Assembly (NCBI GenBank): GCA_035293945.1
Contig: DATGLV010000037.1
Span: 195,873 to 259,872 of the forward strand
DNA: 64,000 nucleotides
Source of the DNA: VAZQ01 sp035293945
Lineage (GTDB): Bacteria; Pseudomonadota; Alphaproteobacteria; Rhizobiales; Xanthobacteraceae
Direction of reading: 5' to 3'
Part shown: positions 17,576 to 26,110 of the stretch, piece after piece
Layout of the letters: every line of letters begins with the position of its first letter
Numbering within the stretch: position 1 is the first letter of the stretch
Made by a program: the position numbers and the translations under genes
Notes under the pieces: model-generated
The model's database searches: none
What the model was told of the DNA's origin: nothing
Seen by the model: the letters and a program-made list of their open reading frames with translations, nothing else

Positions 17576-18043
17576 ATGGAGCGGATCACGATCAGCGTCT
17601 CGGAGGAGTTCGCGGCCGAGCTGACCGAATTCATGGCGCGCCACCAATATGAAAACCGGTCGGAGGCGATTCGCGATCTCGCACGGCTTGGCCTCAATCA
17701 GGCGCGCGCCGACCAAGGGCTGGGAAGCGAATGCGTCGCCACGCTCTCCTATGTCTTTAGCCATCAGACGCGCGAGCTGTCCAAGCGCCTGACGAACGTT
17801 CACCACGCGCATCACGACTATCAGGTCGCGACGATGCACGTGCACCTTGATCACGACAGCTGCCTAGAAGTCGCGATCCTGCGCGGCAAGGCGGCGGCGG
17901 TCAGGGATTTTGCCCAATCCGTGATCGCGGAACGGGGCGTCACCTATGGCCAGGTGAGCTTCGTCCCAGTGGCGGTCGACACCGCAGTCCATCGCCACGG
18001 GGACGCGTCGCACCGACACGCCCATACCCATCCCAAGAACTGA
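17576..18043 (+). CDS. nikR: nickel-responsive regulator NikR
   Basis: 155 residues. The N-terminal ribbon-helix-helix (MERITISVSEEFAAELTEFM, then YENRSEAIRDLAR) binds DNA. The C-terminal ACT-like domain carries the nickel ligands in VHHAHHDYQVATMHVHLDHDS followed by CLEV, which gives the family's His, HxH and Cys pattern. A His-rich tail (HRHGDASHRHAHTH) may bind extra metal. In E. coli, Ni-bound NikR represses nikABCDE. CAGGAG lies ahead of the start. The gene is 12 bases from the NiCoT permease, and NikR-type palindromes precede it and two other promoters in this locus. Confidence 0.96.
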   Translation: MERITISVSEEFAAELTEFMARHQYENRSEAIRDLARLGLNQARADQGLGSECVATLSYVFSHQTRELSKRLTNVHHAHHDYQVATMHVHLDHDSCLEVAILRGKAAAVRDFAQSVIAERGVTYGQVSFVPVAVDTAVHRHGDASHRHAHTHPKN

Positions 18044-18055
18044 CCAGGAGTGTAA

Positions 18056-19120
18056 ATGAATAGCAGTGTATGGGGCGTCTTCAGCGACGAACGCGCGAAT
18101 TTGCGCGGAAGGATCATCGGAATTCTGCTTCTGCTGATAGCTTTCAATGTCGCCGCCTGGCTCTGGGCGCTGACTGCATTTCGCGATTATCCGATCCTCC
18201 TCGGAACGGCAGCGCTTGCCTACACTTTCGGGCTGCGCCACGCCTTCGATGCGGACCATATCGCGGCTATCGACAACGTCACGCGCAAGCTCATGCAGGA
18301 GGGAAAGCGTCCGGTCGCGGTGGGCTTCTTTTTCTCGCTCGGACACTCGACGGTCGTGGTGGCGCTCTCGGTGGCGATCGCCCTCACCGCAACGGCGCTG
18401 CAGGACAATTTCGATAGCTTCAAGAGCATCGGCGGCGTCATCGGCACGTTGGTCTCTGCCCTCTTCCTGTTCGCGATTGCACTTGCGAATATCTTCGTCC
18501 TCGCGGCGATATATCGGACGTTCCAGACCGTGAAGAATGGCGGCAAATTCGTCGAGGAGGACCTCGATCTCATGCTCTCGAGCCGGGGGCTTCTGGGGCG
18601 ACTATTCCGCCGCTTTTTCCTGGTGATCGAGCGCAGCTGGCACATGTACCCGCTCGGCGTGCTCTTCGGCCTGGGCTTCGATACAGCGACCGAAGTCGGA
18701 GTGCTGGGAATTTCCGCGACCCAGGCGGCGCAGGGCTTGCCGATTTGGTCGATCCTGGTGTTCCCGGCGCTGTTCACGGCCGGAATGTCGCTCATGGACA
18801 CCGCTGACAGCATTTTGATGCTCGGTGCTTACGGCTGGGCGTTCGTCAAGCCCATCCGCAAGCTCTACTACAATCTCACCATCACCGCCGTCTCAGTTGT
18901 GGTGGCGGTCGTCGTGGGCGGGCTCGAGGTTCTCAACCTCATCGGAGATCAGCTCGGTCTGACCGATGGCGGCGGCTTCTGGGGCATGATCGGGGCCATC
19001 AACGACAATTTCGGCATGCTGGGATATGTGATCGTCGGAGTGTTTGTCGTGAGCTGGCTGGTCTCCTTCATCATTTATCGCGCCAAGCGGTACGACGAGA
19101 TAGAGGTAGCCAAGATCTGA
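18056..19120 (+). CDS. NiCoT family nickel/cobalt permease (HoxN/NixA type)
   Basis: 354 residues, about eight membrane segments. The family's signature motifs are all visible: RHAFDADHIAAIDNVTR (residues about 61-77, with the HX4DH metal-selectivity helix), FFFSLGHSTVVV, LFGLGFDTATEVGVLGI, and FPALFTAGMSLMDTADSILM. These single-subunit permeases take up Ni2+ (and sometimes Co2+) across the inner membrane with high affinity. The gene sits directly behind nikR, so nickel is the likelier substrate. It ends 24 bases before the DUF1194 gene. Confidence 0.95.
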   Translation: MNSSVWGVFSDERANLRGRIIGILLLLIAFNVAAWLWALTAFRDYPILLGTAALAYTFGLRHAFDADHIAAIDNVTRKLMQEGKRPVAVGFFFSLGHSTVVVALSVAIALTATALQDNFDSFKSIGGVIGTLVSALFLFAIALANIFVLAAIYRTFQTVKNGGKFVEEDLDLMLSSRGLLGRLFRRFFLVIERSWHMYPLGVLFGLGFDTATEVGVLGISATQAAQGLPIWSILVFPALFTAGMSLMDTADSILMLGAYGWAFVKPIRKLYYNLTITAVSVVVAVVVGGLEVLNLIGDQLGLTDGGGFWGMIGAINDNFGMLGYVIVGVFVVSWLVSFIIYRAKRYDEIEVAKI

Positions 19121-19144
19121 ACCTTCAACTCGGGGAGGCAGCCG

Positions 19145-19891
19145 ATGCAGCGCCGAAGTGAAATCACGGGCGTGAGAAAACTTCTTCGGCTGGCCTGTTA
19201 TGCAGCGGCCTTGGCGCTGGGATGCGGCCCGCTCGCTGCGCAAGCTCAAACGCGGGTCGATCTTCAGCTCGTCCTGGCGGTCGACGCCTCCGGCAGCGTG
19301 GACGCAACTCGCTTCGAGCTGCAGCGCAAGGGCTATGTGGAGGCCTTCCGCGACAAGCAGGTCCTCGACGCGATCCGCGGCGGCGCTACCCAATCAATTG
19401 CGGTGGCGATGTTTCAATGGACCGGGTCGCAATTGCAGGCCGAGATCGTGCCGTGGACGCTGGTCAAGGATCAGGCTTCGGCCGAGTCCGTGGCTTCCCT
19501 GATGGCGACCACTCCGCGCAAGCTCTTTCGCGGCGGCACCTCCATCTCGGGGGCGATCGAGTACGCCATGAGATGGTTTCCACGAAGTCCGTTCCAAGGC
19601 GACCGCCGGGTGATCGATGTTTCGGGTGATGGCTCCAACAACAACGGACGCTCGGTCACACGCGCCCGCGACGAAGCTGTTGCGGCTGGGGTCGTGATCA
19701 ATGGACTGCCGATCCTCGCCTGGGAGCCGGACCTCGATTATTACTACAAGAACAATGTGATCGGCGGACCGGGCGCGTTCATGACTGTTGCCAAGGATTT
19801 CGACACGTTCGCAGACGCCATTTTGAAAAAGATGGTTCAAGAGATCGCCGCAAACCAGCAGCCGCGCTCGATCCGCGTTGGCAAGCGATGA
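19145..19891 (+). CDS. DUF1194 (VWA-like) exported protein
   Basis: 248 residues with a cleavable signal peptide (LLRLACYAAALALGCGPLAAQAQ) and a von Willebrand A-like fold. A MIDAS-type motif DASGSVD sits near residue 45, with DVSGDGSNNNGRSV further on. The start is supported by GGGGAGG six bases upstream. The family is uncharacterised; a divalent metal ion in the MIDAS site and protein-protein adhesion in the periplasm are inferred from the fold. It is the third gene of the nikR operon, so a part in nickel handling is possible, but similar genes occur in other contexts. Confidence 0.88.
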   Translation: MQRRSEITGVRKLLRLACYAAALALGCGPLAAQAQTRVDLQLVLAVDASGSVDATRFELQRKGYVEAFRDKQVLDAIRGGATQSIAVAMFQWTGSQLQAEIVPWTLVKDQASAESVASLMATTPRKLFRGGTSISGAIEYAMRWFPRSPFQGDRRVIDVSGDGSNNNGRSVTRARDEAVAAGVVINGLPILAWEPDLDYYYKNNVIGGPGAFMTVAKDFDTFADAILKKMVQEIAANQQPRSIRVGKR

Positions 19892-19924
19892 GGACGCGCC
19901 GAGTGTTCTGTCAGATCGGTCCGA

Positions 19925-20611
19925 TCAGCGAATGTTGAAGCGGATCGGAACCGCGATCTTGATCACGGCACCTGCAAGCTCCGGCGGGGGAATCGGGAAC
20001 GGCTGCGAGCGTTGGAGCAGAGCGAGCGCTTCCTGATCAAGCGCCGCCGAGCCGGAGCTGGAGACGATGCGGCTTTCCAATACCTGCCCTTGCCGATCGA
20101 TGCTGAAGGCCAGTTGGGTCACGCCCTGCTCACCCCGGGCGCGTGCCTCTGTTGGATAGCGTTTGTTGCGCTCCAAAATGCCGACGATCTCGCTTGTCCA
20201 GGTCCGCGTTGACAGGCGGCTGTGTGCGATCTGCGGCGCGGTCGTAGCGGGCGCGGGCGAAGCTTCCTCACGCGGCACCTCGACGAGCTGCGGATCGGGC
20301 TTCTGCGGGAGCATCACGTCTGAGCTCTGCTCCGGGAGGGGCTCCGGCTGCCGCTCGCTATGCTTGATGGGCCGGTCAGGGGAGGGATCGGCCTGGACCT
20401 GCTCGGGTCCGGGGGGAAGATCACTGTGCGTCTCGGCCGGCACCTGCATGAGCGCGAGCTCAACCACAACAGAGCCGGTACCGAGGTCGCCCTCCTCAAC
20501 AGGCCGATGCCAAGCGGCCAGCGCGAACGCGCCCGCCGCGTGCGCCACCAGTACAATCGCGGCGCAGACAACCCAGAGGAGGTGCTCAGATCGCTCCGAG
20601 GCCTCCCTCAT
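19925..20611 (-). CDS. tonB: TonB energy-transducing protein
   Basis: 228 residues: an N-terminal membrane anchor (about 10-33), a Pro/Glu-rich periplasm-spanning linker (repeated PEP/PLPEQ/PDPQ segments, about 60-130), and a C-terminal TonB domain (TWTSEIVGILERNKRYPTEA, GVTQLAFSIDRQGQVLESRI, ALDQEALALLQRSQPFPIPPPEL). It couples the proton-motive force harvested by ExbBD to an outer-membrane receptor. The start overlaps the exbD stop (ATGA), so it is the last gene of the receptor-exbB-exbD-tonB operon. Being co-transcribed with a single receptor suggests a dedicated TonB. Confidence 0.93.
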   Translation of the reverse strand: MREASERSEHLLWVVCAAIVLVAHAAGAFALAAWHRPVEEGDLGTGSVVVELALMQVPAETHSDLPPGPEQVQADPSPDRPIKHSERQPEPLPEQSSDVMLPQKPDPQLVEVPREEASPAPATTAPQIAHSRLSTRTWTSEIVGILERNKRYPTEARARGEQGVTQLAFSIDRQGQVLESRIVSSSGSAALDQEALALLQRSQPFPIPPPELAGAVIKIAVPIRFNIR

Positions 20612-21033
20612 GGCGGCGGTAGCTTCTCGAGGCCGACCAGCGCGACTTTGAGGAAACCAGCTGCACGCAGCAGGTCCATCACCGCCATAAGATCGCCATA
20701 CGCCACGGTCTTGTCGGCACGCAGGAAGATGCGCGTGTCCCGCTCCCCATTGGTCGCCGCATCGAGCGCGGCGGGAAGGCCTCCGCGGTCTATCGGCTCA
20801 TCGCCGAGTGCCAATGTGAGATCGGCTTTTAAGGTGAGAAACTGCGGCGCAGGGGGCCGCGGCTGCGGCTCGGCGGTCGAGGTCGGAAGGTTGACCGCGA
20901 CGTCGACCGTTGCGAGTGGCGCCGCCACCATGAAGATGATCAAGAGCACCAGCATCACATCAATGAACGGCGTGACGTTGATCTCGTGGATATCCTCGAA
21001 GCCATCCTCGCCATGGTCGAGCCGCACGCTCAT
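20608..21033 (-). CDS. exbD: biopolymer transport protein ExbD
   Basis: 141 residues from the ATG at 21033; the frame is open further upstream, but MSVRLDHGEDGFEDIHEINVTP is the canonical ExbD start. One membrane helix carries the conserved proton-relay aspartate (NVTPFIDVMLVLLIIFMVAAP), followed by a periplasmic domain. With ExbB it forms the proton-driven motor for TonB. It starts 19 bases after exbB and overlaps tonB by four bases. Confidence 0.95.
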   Translation of the reverse strand: MSVRLDHGEDGFEDIHEINVTPFIDVMLVLLIIFMVAAPLATVDVAVNLPTSTAEPQPRPPAPQFLTLKADLTLALGDEPIDRGGLPAALDAATNGERDTRIFLRADKTVAYGDLMAVMDLLRAAGFLKVALVGLEKLPPP

Positions 21034-21052
21034 TCGGCTACGCCCCTTTGGC

Positions 21053-21910
21053 TCACTCCGCCGCCGGACGCCGCTGGCGCGACTCGACTTCCGCGGCCTT
21101 GTGGAAATCGATGTCGCGACTGGCCATCCGCAGCACCTCGGCCGCGGCATCGGCAAGCAGCGCCCGGTATGCGGTGATCGCACGCGCGAGCATATTGTAG
21201 ATCACGACCGCCGGAATTGCGGCCGCGAGCCCGAAGGCTGTCGCGAGCAGCGCCTCCGCGATACCGGGCGCCACCACCGCCAGATTGGTGGTGTGCTCCC
21301 TCGATATGCCGATGAAGCTGTTCATGATGCCCCAAACGGTGCCGAACAGCCCGACGAACGGCGCGGTTGCCCCGATGGTCGCGAGCACGCTCGTTCCGCG
21401 CATGATATGGCGCCCGTACGCAACCTCGATCCGCTCCAGCCGGGAGGCGATGCGCTCCTTGGTGCCATTGCGGTCAGCCAGGCCGGCCGAAAGCTGCAAT
21501 TCGGTCATCGCCGCCTGCAAAAATTGGTTGACCGCGCTGCTCCTGTGCGAAAGCCGCTCGGCGCCCTCGGCCAGATGCCGCGCCGCCGTCAGGGTCATCA
21601 GCGCCTGGCGCGTCCGCGTCCGTGCGATCATGAGCTCGATAGTCTTGGCGAGCCACACCGTCCAGGTGACCACGGACGCGAAGGCAAGCCCGATCAGCAC
21701 CCCTCTCACTAACGGATCGGCGTGGAGGAACATTCCCCAGGGACTGAGATCAGCCGGCAATGGGCCAACATCACCGATCCCGACCGGAGCCTGGGCCAGG
21801 GCAATGCGTGGCCACCCACAGATCGCTGCCGCACAGGAAGGCCAGACGCAGGCTCTCCTGCAGGCTGAGCCCGATCGTTCATGCATACGACCGAAGCTCA
21901 CATGCGTCAC
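21053..21910 (-). CDS. exbB: MotA/TolQ/ExbB proton channel protein ExbB
   Basis: 285 residues with an N-terminal signal-like extension and three membrane helices. The conserved C-terminal block is present: GTSVLATIGATAPFVGLFGTVWGIM, then LAVVAPGIAEALLATAFGLAAAIPAVVIYN. It forms the pentameric channel around ExbD. The GTG start at 21910 overlaps the receptor stop (GTGA), indicating translational coupling; an ATG eight codons inside (21886) is the alternative start. Confidence 0.93.
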   Translation of the reverse strand: MTHVSFGRMHERSGSACRRACVWPSCAAAICGWPRIALAQAPVGIGDVGPLPADLSPWGMFLHADPLVRGVLIGLAFASVVTWTVWLAKTIELMIARTRTRQALMTLTAARHLAEGAERLSHRSSAVNQFLQAAMTELQLSAGLADRNGTKERIASRLERIEVAYGRHIMRGTSVLATIGATAPFVGLFGTVWGIMNSFIGISREHTTNLAVVAPGIAEALLATAFGLAAAIPAVVIYNMLARAITAYRALLADAAAEVLRMASRDIDFHKAAEVESRQRRPAAE

Positions 21911-24231
21911 TTGACGACCATCCTGGTGGTGGGCTGCAGGAGCTCCGCGACCGTGGTCGGAAATTTATAGCTGAAGCCCCCCAGCACGGTCAGCTTGGCC
22001 ACCGGGCTGGTGTAGATGTTGGACGATACTGCGCCGGTCACCGGTCCATTGAGATTGAAGGCGATCTCGTCGAGCTGACTGCTCGGGTACCAGATGGCCT
22101 GAACGAAGGAGGTCCAGCCCTGCGGCCAGGAATAGGCCAGATGGCCGGCGAGCCGCGTATAGGGCGAGGTCGTGATCAATCCGTCCTGGGTCATGTACTT
22201 CGTGCCGATGAACGAGACATAGGCCTCGCCCGAGAAGCGTTGCCCGTTCAAGGTCGAAACATCGAAGTCGACACCCACATTAGCCGCATAAGTCGGCACG
22301 TCGGGAACGTATTGCGACGGCGCCGCGTCGAGCAGCAGCGCCTGCACGGCGCCATAATTGGCGAACACGGCGACACTCCCGAACGCGTCCTTGACCACGT
22401 AGGCGCGCCCATCGAGGTCGAAACCGTCGCGACGCGCCTTGCCGAGAAACGTGGTGGGCAACCCCGGCGCCGGCTGGAAGGCCTCGTTCTGGGAATCCGT
22501 CGTCCAGACGTCGGCGCTGAACAGGACTCGATCGAAGCGGAACTTGATGCCGCCCTCTTCACTTTGGATCTTGAACGGCTGCAGCGCCGGATTGCTCAAC
22601 AGCTCCGTCGCTGCATCAGGGCTGCGGAAGCCCTGGCCATAATTCGCATAAAGCTCGACCCAAGAAGCCGGGGTAATGCTCACGCCTGCTTTCGGGCTCC
22701 ATACGCCGGGGGAGATGTTCGGCTCCAATGCCGGATTGATCCGGTTGGTGATGTCGTAGAAGAACTGATCGTACCGCATGGCGCCGGTCAGCTTCAGCCA
22801 TTCGATCGGCTTCGCTTGCACCTGGCCGTAAGCGGACCAGTTGGTCTCCGTGATGCCGAGATCCGTCGTGTCGGCGCCCGTTTGCGCGCGCCCGACCGTC
22901 GGAGCCGAGAACGTGTCGATGAAATCGGTTCGCCACGACGTGCCGGCGAGCACTTGCACCGGCAGATCGCCGCCGACCGCACCTGTCCATACCTTCTGCA
23001 GCCGACCGCCGACCATCTCCCGCTCGTCATGCTGCCACGACTGGCCCGCACACGGCTGGACCGTGCAAACGACGCTGCTGAAGTTCGAGTAGCGGTCGAA
23101 GACATTGTGGTCAGCGAATAGAACGCCGGTCAGCTCCTGCTCCTGCGCGCCGGAGGAATAGTTGGCGACCAGGTTCTCCTGGTACTTGTCGCCGCCGTCG
23201 GTCGGATCGGTCGCCGCCTTGGGCGACAAGGCTCCAGACGACACCAAATCCTTCTCGATATAGCCGGGCGCCCCGAAGTTCGAGCCGTAGGCTTGCGCGC
23301 GCAGAGACCAGTATCCACCATCAAGCAATGGCATCGTGATCTTATTGAACGAGTTGTAGTGATTGACGCGGCTGTTGTCGCGATAGCCGTCGCTGTGGTC
23401 GAGCTCCTCACCGAACCATGTCTCATACGGCAAGCCGCTCGAGGCCGCTGATGGCGCCGCCTTCAGCGGCATTGTGCTGCTCGGGACCGGACCGCCGGTG
23501 TTGCTGTAGGTCGCGATGCCGCGGATCGTGCCGTAGGAACCTCCGGACGCCCCGACACTGGCAAACGGCTCGGCGGTCTTGGTAGCGATGATCACACAAC
23601 CGCCGAGATTGGAATCGCCGCACAGGACCGAGAACGGCCCGCGCACGATGTCGATGCTCCGGATCGATTCCGGCAGCAGGATGTTGAGATCAGCGTAGTT
23701 GGGCGTATGGATCGACGAAATCTCGTTGAGAGGCACGCCGTCGTACAGATAAGAGATGTCGCGACCGTGCTCGTCCTCCGTGTAGCCCCGCATCGCCAGC
23801 CCATAGCCGATATTCTGCCCGTAGTTCGAAACGTCGAAACCGGTTGTCGGACGGAACAGATCGCCGTAGCTGACATAAGGTCTGTTGGCGATGGTCGCCT
23901 GATTTATGTGCGTGCTCGCAGCTGGCAGCGCGGCCGGCGCGGATGAGAGGTCGATGCCGGTGGCCGCTTCGCCCGCATCCGGCTGATTGAAGGCGGGCTG
24001 GGCTGAGGGCTGCGTCGGGCCGGGCTTCGCGGCAACCTTCGGTGCCTGGGTCGTGCGGCGCTTCGGCTTGGGCTTCTCCGTAGTGACCGTGATCGGCGGG
24101 GTCACGATCACGGGCGCCGTCTCGCCTGGAGCTGTCGTCAGGTCCTGAGCATCTGCCAAGCGGACACCAAGCACCGAATGAATTGCGATTAAGCTGACCG
24201 ACAACCGCAGCACCTGCTCTCGCCGCAACAT
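21907..24231 (-). CDS. TonB-dependent outer-membrane receptor, probably for nickel
   Basis: 774 residues from the ATG at 24231 (the frame is open to 24336, but MLRREQVLRLSVSLIAIHSVLGVRLADAQ is a normal signal peptide). A Pro/Lys linker with a TonB-box-like VIVTP comes first. A plug domain follows (YGDLFRPTTGFDVSNYGQN, SIRSIDIVRGPFSVLCGD, GGCVIIATKTAEPFASVG), then a 22-strand barrel with typical AYGQVQ, GFRSPDAATELL and NYGAVQ segments. It ends MVVK rather than with the usual terminal aromatic residue. A NikR-type palindrome in its promoter and the neighbouring nik genes argue for nickel or a nickel chelate as substrate; sequence alone would not show this. Confidence 0.9.
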   Translation of the reverse strand: MLRREQVLRLSVSLIAIHSVLGVRLADAQDLTTAPGETAPVIVTPPITVTTEKPKPKRRTTQAPKVAAKPGPTQPSAQPAFNQPDAGEAATGIDLSSAPAALPAASTHINQATIANRPYVSYGDLFRPTTGFDVSNYGQNIGYGLAMRGYTEDEHGRDISYLYDGVPLNEISSIHTPNYADLNILLPESIRSIDIVRGPFSVLCGDSNLGGCVIIATKTAEPFASVGASGGSYGTIRGIATYSNTGGPVPSSTMPLKAAPSAASSGLPYETWFGEELDHSDGYRDNSRVNHYNSFNKITMPLLDGGYWSLRAQAYGSNFGAPGYIEKDLVSSGALSPKAATDPTDGGDKYQENLVANYSSGAQEQELTGVLFADHNVFDRYSNFSSVVCTVQPCAGQSWQHDEREMVGGRLQKVWTGAVGGDLPVQVLAGTSWRTDFIDTFSAPTVGRAQTGADTTDLGITETNWSAYGQVQAKPIEWLKLTGAMRYDQFFYDITNRINPALEPNISPGVWSPKAGVSITPASWVELYANYGQGFRSPDAATELLSNPALQPFKIQSEEGGIKFRFDRVLFSADVWTTDSQNEAFQPAPGLPTTFLGKARRDGFDLDGRAYVVKDAFGSVAVFANYGAVQALLLDAAPSQYVPDVPTYAANVGVDFDVSTLNGQRFSGEAYVSFIGTKYMTQDGLITTSPYTRLAGHLAYSWPQGWTSFVQAIWYPSSQLDEIAFNLNGPVTGAVSSNIYTSPVAKLTVLGGFSYKFPTTVAELLQPTTRMVVK

Positions 24232-24356
24232 CACACACCCGGACGCGACGGAAAATGCAACAACGCTCGCCGGCGCGTCGCAGCCGCCGGCCTCAAGCAT
24301 GCCGAAGTCTGAAGGGACCCCGCCCCGATGCCGCATTCTCAGGCAGCAATGAGCTG

Positions 24357-24385
24357 AGGGTAAGGACGAGAATGTATGCTGTCAA
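24357..24385 (-). promoter_or_regulatory. candidate promoter of the receptor-exbBD-tonB operon
   Basis: On the minus strand, TTGACA (24385-24380) is a perfect -35 lying inside the first NikR palindrome. Seventeen bases on, TACCCT (24362-24357) is a weak -10. NikR bound at 24374-24401 would block this promoter directly. Confidence 0.5.
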
Positions 24386-24401
24386 TTTATAAACATCATA
24401 C
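24374..24401 (+). promoter_or_regulatory. NikR operator 1 in the divergent receptor/nikA promoter
   Basis: GTATGC (24374-24379), 16 bases, TCATAC (24396-24401). Extended half-sites GTATGCTG and CATCATAC are near-perfect inverted copies. Compare the E. coli NikR consensus GTATGA-N16-TCATAC. It overlaps the candidate -35 of the receptor operon. Confidence 0.88.
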
Positions 24402-24413
24402 CAATAGGAATAG

Positions 24414-24441
24414 TTATGCTGTAGTTCTGTAGACATCATAC
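24414..24441 (+). promoter_or_regulatory. NikR operator 2 in the divergent receptor/nikA promoter
   Basis: TTATGC (24414-24419), 16 bases, TCATAC (24436-24441). It repeats the flanks of operator 1 (TATGCTGT at the left, ACATCATAC at the right) and starts 40 bases after it. It ends nine bases before a TATACT -10 (24451-24456), so it would cover the -35 region of the nikA promoter. Confidence 0.85.
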
Positions 24442-24450
24442 TAAACACTT

Positions 24451-24456
24451 TATACT
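24451..24456 (+). promoter_or_regulatory. candidate -10 of the nikABCDE promoter
   Basis: TATACT, five of six matches to the -10 consensus, 77 bases before the nikA start and directly downstream of NikR operator 2. The -35 at 17 bases spacing (TGTAGA) is poor and lies inside the operator. Confidence 0.45.
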
Positions 24457-24532
24457 GTGCGCCCTCCTGCAAGCGCCTCGGTGCATGGCCGCAACCTTGG
24501 CCACGCGCTCGGCTTGGGCCATTGGAGTGTCC

Positions 24533-26110
24533 ATGTCACAAGAGCTTTTATCGCGTATCGCGCTTGCGGCGTTTGTGCTGTCCGCGCCCGCCATTGCACA
24601 AGCAGCGTCGAAAAGCGAGCTCGTCCTCGCCGTGCAGGGCGAATCCGAGCAAGGCTACGATCCCACCCTGGGCTGGGGGGAGTACGGGCACCCATTGTTC
24701 CAATCAACGCTGCTGACGCGAGGTGCGGACCTGCAAACGCAACCAGACCTCGCCAAGTCTTGGACTCTATCGGATGACAGGCTCACCTGGACGGTGCAAA
24801 TCCGCGACGACGCGAGATTCTCGGACGGATCGGCGCTGACCGCGGCGGATGTTGCCTTCACCTTCAACCAAGCCGCCAAGTCGGGCGGCGCTGTCGATCT
24901 GACGGCGCTGGACCGCGCAACCGCGGATGGAGCCAGCACCGTGGTGTTGCGGCTGAAGGAGCCGCGCATCACATTCGCTGAGAGCTTCTACACGCTCGGC
25001 ATCGTGCCGCAGAAAGGCTATGGCCCCAATTACGGACGCCAGCCTATAGGATCGGGGCCTTACCGGCTGGTCCGCTGGGACCGGGGCCAGCAGCTGTTGG
25101 TCGATGCTAATCCCTTCTTCTACGGAGCAAAGCCCGCTTTCACGAAGCTGACGTTCCTGTTCACCGGCGAGGATACGACCTTCGCAGCCGCGAGTGCCGG
25201 AAAGCTCGACGTGGCGGCGGTGCCCGCCGCGCTCGCAGAGCGAGTCCCGTCTGGAATGAAACGCGTCGTCGCCCGCACCGTGGACAACCGCGGCCTGGTA
25301 TTCCCGATGCTGCCGAATACCGGAAGGAAGACCCCCAACGGCGCCGCTATTGGCAACGACGTGACCGCCGACAAAGCCATTCGCCTCGCCATCAACATCG
25401 CGATCGACCGCAGGGCGCTGGTGTCCGGCGTGCTGCTGGGGCACGGCACACCAGCCTATGGTCCGGCCGACACGTTGCCGTGGTCCAATCCGGAAGATCG
25501 CCTGCCCGACGCTGATCCGGCGCGTGCAGCGCAAATCCTCGATGACGCCGGCTGGAAAATGTCGGCCGCGGGCGTGCGCACCAAGGGTGGCCGCGAAGCG
25601 CGCTTCTCGGTCCTTTATTTCGCCGACGATTCAACCCGGCAGATGCTGGCGCTGGCAGTTGCCGAAATGCTGCGCCCGCTCGGTATCGTATTGGAGCCGC
25701 TCGGCAAGAGCAGGGAGGAGGTGGCGCGGCTGCGGCATGCCAACGTGGTGCTGTATGGGTGGGGGAGCCACAACCCACTCGAAGTCTATGAACTCTACGA
25801 CAGCAAGCTCGCCGGCACCGAGTCCTACAACACTGGCTTCTACGCCAATCCCAAGGTGGACGCCTATTTTGCCGCCGCGCAGAACGCTCCCTCTTTCGAG
25901 GCCTCGCTGCCGTACTGGCGCGATGCCGAATGGGATGGTGAAACCGGCTACGGGGTGCGCGGCGACGCCGCCTGGGCTTGGCTCGTCAATCTCGAGCACG
26001 TCTACTTCGTCAACGCCTGCATCGATGTCGGACGCGTGCAGGTCGAGCCGCACGGGCATGGTTGGCCGATCACGGCAGGCATTCTGAACTGGCGCTGGAC
26101 CTGCAATTGA
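24533..26110 (+). CDS. nikA: nickel-type ABC transporter substrate-binding protein
   Basis: 525 residues from the ATG at 24533, with GGAG five bases upstream; an in-frame ATG at 24485 lacks a ribosome site. A signal peptide (LLSRIALAAFVLSAPAIAQA) leads into an SBP_bac_5 fold: ESEQGYDPTLGWGEYGHPLFQ near the mature N-terminus, LAKSWTLSDDRLTWTVQIR, FSDGSALTAADVAFTF and IGSGPYRLVRWDRGQ. The family covers peptide, nickel and metallophore binders. The GYDPTLGWGEYG segment resembles nickel-binding NikZ-type proteins, and NikR operators precede it, so nickel or a nickel chelate is the likely ligand. Lead gene of a five-gene operon. Confidence 0.88.
   Translation: MSQELLSRIALAAFVLSAPAIAQAASKSELVLAVQGESEQGYDPTLGWGEYGHPLFQSTLLTRGADLQTQPDLAKSWTLSDDRLTWTVQIRDDARFSDGSALTAADVAFTFNQAAKSGGAVDLTALDRATADGASTVVLRLKEPRITFAESFYTLGIVPQKGYGPNYGRQPIGSGPYRLVRWDRGQQLLVDANPFFYGAKPAFTKLTFLFTGEDTTFAAASAGKLDVAAVPAALAERVPSGMKRVVARTVDNRGLVFPMLPNTGRKTPNGAAIGNDVTADKAIRLAINIAIDRRALVSGVLLGHGTPAYGPADTLPWSNPEDRLPDADPARAAQILDDAGWKMSAAGVRTKGGREARFSVLYFADDSTRQMLALAVAEMLRPLGIVLEPLGKSREEVARLRHANVVLYGWGSHNPLEVYELYDSKLAGTESYNTGFYANPKVDAYFAAAQNAPSFEASLPYWRDAEWDGETGYGVRGDAAWAWLVNLEHVYFVNACIDVGRVQVEPHGHGWPITAGILNWRWTCN

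Noticed and set aside
19892..19924. Terminator between DUF1194 and tonB
   Set aside because: A GATCGG/CCGATC palindrome is present but has a one-base loop and no T run on either side.
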